Source of the DNA: Vibrio renipiscarius
GTDB taxonomy: Bacteria; Pseudomonadota; Gammaproteobacteria; Enterobacterales; Vibrionaceae
DNA: 64,000 nucleotides
Assembly: GCF_000827885.1 (NCBI RefSeq)
Contig: NZ_JTKH01000024.1
Coordinates: 987,675 to 1,051,674, forward strand
Direction: 5' to 3'
Shown here: one piece after another, positions 60,796 through 64,000 of the stretch
Position numbering within the stretch: the stretch's first letter is position 1
How the letters are laid out: each line of letters begins with the position of its first letter
Program-made: the position numbers and the translations under genes
The notes under the pieces: generated by a model
Databases searched by the model: none
What the model saw: only the letters and a program-made list of their open reading frames with translations
What the model was told of the DNA's origin: nothing

Positions 60796-61413
60796 CTATC
60801 TTCGAAACTCATCATAGTGAACAAAGTGCTGGATTTGTTCGGGAACAAAGGCACTGTATATTAAACTCGTGTGTGAGCTCGGGGTTTGAATGTGATCCGT
60901 CATACCGTCAATCATGGTCTCTTCAACCGTTACGGTACCATCCGACATAGTCGAGTTATCCATCATCAAAATTGGACGCACGCCAACCGCTAATGTGCCT
61001 GCAATGCACCCCAACTTCTGGGGGAAGTCCCAACGGTCATTATGAAGGTTCAAACCAAATTGCGGTGAATTACCCAAAATGGAAGAAAAACCAAGTTGCG
61101 TGATTCGTTCAACGATTGAAGCTCCTTGTATCGGTGAACCGATCGTAATTACGTGGCTAATCTGGCTGCTGAGTGGACGGCGAGAAGTCAGGTACTGTTT
61201 GATAATTAAACCGCCTAAGCTATGCCCGACAAGTATATTGGTCTTGTTGTCTGATAATGCCGCATCAATTTTTGCGAACACGACCTGTTCATTAATCGAC
61301 ACGGTATTGTAGGTGATAGTTTGCGTCTCAAAGCCCTGTTTGCGTAATTTATGGCTCAGGGGCTGCATTACGACACTGTGCATATAGAGGCCATGTAAAA
61401 TCAATACCTTCAT
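60796..61413 (-). CDS. Alpha/beta hydrolase (lipase-like)
   Basis: Start at 61413 (MKVLILHGLYMHS), chosen for AAGGGGA upstream; the longer frame adds 25 residues with no site. The 205-residue hydrolase has the nucleophile elbow G-H-S-L-G-G and the oxyanion segment ILHGLY near the N-terminus. The His of the triad is probably in SSHTSLIYS near residue 180. It lacks a signal peptide. Substrate not known; similar short proteins hydrolyse esters or act as acyl-protein-type esterases. Confidence 0.8.
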   Translation of the reverse strand: MKVLILHGLYMHSVVMQPLSHKLRKQGFETQTITYNTVSINEQVVFAKIDAALSDNKTNILVGHSLGGLIIKQYLTSRRPLSSQISHVITIGSPIQGASIVERITQLGFSSILGNSPQFGLNLHNDRWDFPQKLGCIAGTLAVGVRPILMMDNSTMSDGTVTVEETMIDGMTDHIQTPSSHTSLIYSAFVPEQIQHFVHYDEFRR

Positions 61414-61773
61414 ATCTTTGATTCCCCTTAATTTTCCGTCCATCTCAGTGATAAGTTGCCAGAGTTGCGACAATAAAACAATGTTCATTTGTATTTTATG
61501 ACGTATTGGCAGGGCAAACTCACTCCGGGGGGCGAATTTTTATCAGAATGGAAGTCTTATAAGTAACGTGAAATCAGCCGGAAAAAAGGGCAATTAAGGT
61601 TGTAATGCAATAATTTAAATCATTTTGTTTATTGTGTTCTTTGGTCTTTGCGTCGTTAGTTTAGCTTTTTGCGTCTCAATCTACATGGTCATCTTTATTT
61701 GAACTAAGATTAAATGAACTGATTTTTTCGGTCGTTATTTCATTTAGATTTAGAATGATAGATAGGTGGTTTT

Positions 61774-64000
61774 ATGGGATTTGGGGCTAACGCATTAATA
61801 GCGAATCTTGCGAGCGGTGGCGTAATCGTCATTGGTGTCGATGGAACGATTAAAACTCTTCAAGAGGATTATGTGCCTCAACCCGGTGATATCGTTATGC
61901 AGCCTGATGGAACTCTCACAGATGCTGAAGCGCCAGCGGTGAATGTCTCGGTCGCGGCCGAGGATGGAACATTACGTGATGTTACGGATGACGTACAGAA
62001 AATAACTGCAGCGATTGAAGAAGGTCAAGATCCAACCCAAATCGATGAAGAATTAGACCCTGCTGCCGGTGACGAAAATGGTTCAAGTGGCTTATCTTTA
62101 GATTCTGTTCAGCGAACAGGCAGTGAGTTAATCGCTCAAACCTTGTTTGAAACACAAGGCTTTGAAGGGGTCGGTTTATCGAGAACGCAAAGTCTCGATT
62201 TAATTGACCGAATTCGGTTGTTAGTGACTGAACCTAGCTCAACCCCAACGCCTATTGTTGAACCCGATACGCCGCCGCTCGCAGAGAGTTTTGATGTTGA
62301 ACTCGATTCAAATGGCGGCGCTGCTATCGTCTTTAATGACGATGTGAATGCGGGCAATGACCACATTTCGGATGAAGAAGACGATCCGGCCAATACGCCA
62401 TTAGGCGTGGTGATCACCAGTCTGCCTGAATCGGGCGCGCTGCTTTATGATGGCCAAGCATTAACGGATGAAGATCTGACCCAATTTGATGACAACGGCG
62501 AGGTGATTGGCGAGCTGAAAACCTTCGACCCAACGTTGTTTACCTATGAAAACGATGACGAATCGACCGGCTTCTTCCTAGGCGTAAAAGAAGAGCCCGA
62601 AGGCTTTGAAGGCGATGAAAGTACCACCTCCTTCCTTAACTGGGGTGAGCCCGTCGATGGCGACCCAACCCAACGCGTGCTGACCTTTGAAGGCAGCGAC
62701 GACGTGATCCGAATCACCGCGGAATCCAACAACGACCAACCACTGACGCAATACTTTGGTGATAAAAACCACATTGGTTACGGTCTGGGTGTGGGCAATG
62801 GGGATGGGATCCAAGCAAACGAATCGATCGTGATTGATATGTCAGAGCGTCCGGCAGATTCGGTCACGCTCGGTCTGGATGGCTTAGGCGGCTGGTTCTA
62901 TGACGCGCAACAAGCCAACCCAACCAGCGTCTTGATCACCGTGTCTCTGGATGATGGCAGCACGATTGTCAAAGAGGTCACCAAAGAGACCTCAGGCAAT
63001 AGCGACTTGTTCAAAGAAATCGAAATCTTTGCCTCAGAAGGGCAAGAAGGCGCGCAAATCACCAGTGTGGAAGTCTCCACCATTGGCGACGGCAACTGGG
63101 AACTGCGCTACTTTGAAGCGAACCCTGCGGACGACAGTTTTGACTACCGCGCCGTCGACAGTGACGACAACGTCAGTGAAGAGCGCACCGTGAGTCTTGT
63201 TGAAGCCGATAATGCGCCGCCAATTGCAACCGACGATCCGGTGGCGTTTGAAGTGGCACTGGGTCAATTTAACGGTGACGACTGGAGCCATCCTGATGCG
63301 CAGGTCAGCGGCAGCTACCAAGGTGATGACAAAGACATTACTGAGAGTGGCGTGAAACGCGGCGTTGAGGGCGATGAAAACGGCGGCCCAGGCGCGCAAA
63401 TTCAATACAACCGCACAGACGGTGAGTCGGAGCAATTTAGAATTGATCTCGATGAGCCTGTGACCGAGTTCAGTTTCTCCGTGTCAAACTTGTATAAAAA
63501 CGAAGGCGGCAGCGGCAACCACGAGCAAGGCAAATGGGTGGCTTACTTCGGTGAGAACGCGGTGGCCAGCGGATTGTTTATCGCCAATGAAGGCAACAGT
63601 AACGGCACCTACAGCTTTGATGAAAGTGCCTTAGGCGGCGTAGCGTTTGACAGCATCGTGTTTGAGTCGGTCGACTTTGTTAACGAGCCGAGCCGAGGTT
63701 CGGACTCTTCCGATTACTTCCTGACCGGCTTTAAAGCGTCAAGCGACGGCGCGTATGTCGCCAATCAAGGCGACGTATTGCAAATCCCAGTCTCTGAGCT
63801 GCTGGGTAATGATGCCGATCCTGATGGCGACAACATCCGCTTTACCCACGTGTCGGATGCCAACAACGCCAACATCTGGATTGAAGATGGCATCGTCTAT
63901 ATCGATTTGGATGATGAGTTTAGCGGCGATACGCATTTTGACTACGTCATTACCGATGATAAAGGCGGCTTTGATGAAGCCAAAGTCTCCATCATTGTGA
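61774..64000 (+). CDS. Giant adhesin, N-terminal part (LapA/RTX-type with retention module)
   Basis: An open frame of 742 codons beginning behind AGGTGG and running past the window end. Residues 1 to about 100 form a retention module like LapA/FrhA-type adhesins (MGFGANALIANLASGGVIVI..., IEEGQDPT) and include a di-alanine site PAAG (A97-A98) of the kind cut by LapG protease. The module would stay in the outer membrane until cleaved. Beyond, residues about 175-470 and 480-650 are acidic, with DNGSG/DDG-type beta domains, and NDADPDGDN (about 675) begins cadherin-like repeats. Secretion would need a type I system and repeats further downstream, which are not in view. Confidence 0.85.
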   Translation, partial: MGFGANALIANLASGGVIVIGVDGTIKTLQEDYVPQPGDIVMQPDGTLTDAEAPAVNVSVAAEDGTLRDVTDDVQKITAAIEEGQDPTQIDEELDPAAGDENGSSGLSLDSVQRTGSELIAQTLFETQGFEGVGLSRTQSLDLIDRIRLLVTEPSSTPTPIVEPDTPPLAESFDVELDSNGGAAIVFNDDVNAGNDHISDEEDDPANTPLGVVITSLPESGALLYDGQALTDEDLTQFDDNGEVIGELKTFDPTLFTYENDDESTGFFLGVKEEPEGFEGDESTTSFLNWGEPVDGDPTQRVLTFEGSDDVIRITAESNNDQPLTQYFGDKNHIGYGLGVGNGDGIQANESIVIDMSERPADSVTLGLDGLGGWFYDAQQANPTSVLITVSLDDGSTIVKEVTKETSGNSDLFKEIEIFASEGQEGAQITSVEVSTIGDGNWELRYFEANPADDSFDYRAVDSDDNVSEERTVSLVEADNAPPIATDDPVAFEVALGQFNGDDWSHPDAQVSGSYQGDDKDITESGVKRGVEGDENGGPGAQIQYNRTDGESEQFRIDLDEPVTEFSFSVSNLYKNEGGSGNHEQGKWVAYFGENAVASGLFIANEGNSNGTYSFDESALGGVAFDSIVFESVDFVNEPSRGSDSSDYFLTGFKASSDGAYVANQGDVLQIPVSELLGNDADPDGDNIRFTHVSDANNANIWIEDGIVYIDLDDEFSGDTHFDYVITDDKGGFDEAKVSIIV

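Noticed and set aside
62136..63936. Several leftward frames opposite the adhesin
   Set aside because: They are shadows of the GC-richer, acidic-repeat coding sequence of the adhesin on the plus strand.
1..64000. CRISPR array, integron attC sites or prophage
   Set aside because: No regularly spaced repeats, integrase, or phage structural genes were seen.

Overview
The window looks like a Vibrio-type gammaproteobacterium (Vibrionaceae). The reasons are the near-complete CqsS quorum-sensing kinase next to sbcDC and close to clcA (the arrangement known from V. cholerae chromosome 2), ectABC facing proVWX, the RavA/ViaA pair, Vibrio-like tRNA-Gly/Cys/Leu sequences, and a giant retention-module adhesin. 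By that synteny I infer the secondary chromosome; nothing in the sequence proves it. Most of the window is dense, ordinary chromosomal coding sequence. No prophage, integron, CRISPR array or intact insertion sequence was seen.

Layout. (1) 1-5.4 kb: cyoA(end)BCDE quinol oxidase operon followed by two copper-delivery genes (Sco, PCuAC). (2) 5.4-14.7 kb: housekeeping genes: lpxL-like acyltransferase, small cytochrome c, ltaE, NUDIX hydrolase, ravA-viaA, an EamA exporter divergent from its probable MarR regulator with two matching palindromes between them. (3) 14.8-17.4 kb: eight tRNA genes (Cys-Gly-Leu-Gly-Cys and Leu-Gly-Cys) flanking asnA. (4) 17.8-25.7 kb: ygbA-like gene, MFS transporter, trxC, a FabH paralogue, sbcDC; two copies of a roughly 125-bp dispersed repeat lie at 15.5 and 21.4 kb. 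(5) 25.9-34.6 kb: cqsS without cqsA, TDT transporter, clcA, a probable small transcript, a CobW-type GTPase, ylqF, a decayed IS110 fragment, a LysE exporter. (6) 34.8-47.1 kb: a D-glucuronate island (uxuA, uxuR, dctP leftward; dctQM, uxuB, uxaC, kdgK, eda rightward, then a YhcH-family gene) tied together by ATTGGTnnACCAAT-type operators. (7) 47.3-53.4 kb: osmoprotection, proVWX leftward and ectABC rightward. (8) 53.7-58 kb: nupC with a structured leader, pepT, a DM13 protein, a small MscS channel. (9) 58.2-64 kb: a PTS EIIC-EAL fusion, an ArsR regulator, an alpha/beta hydrolase, and the N-terminal part of a giant adhesin that runs off the window.

The best candidates for something undescribed are the nupC leader RNA (three helices starting at the predicted transcription start, plus an 8-bp pairing from the junction to the ribosome-binding region), the compact terminator-ended transcript at about 30750-30923 with a 24-codon ORF, the 36-codon hydrophobic ORF opposite ectC-nupC, the EIIC-EAL fusion close to a LapA-type adhesin, and the orphan cqsS.
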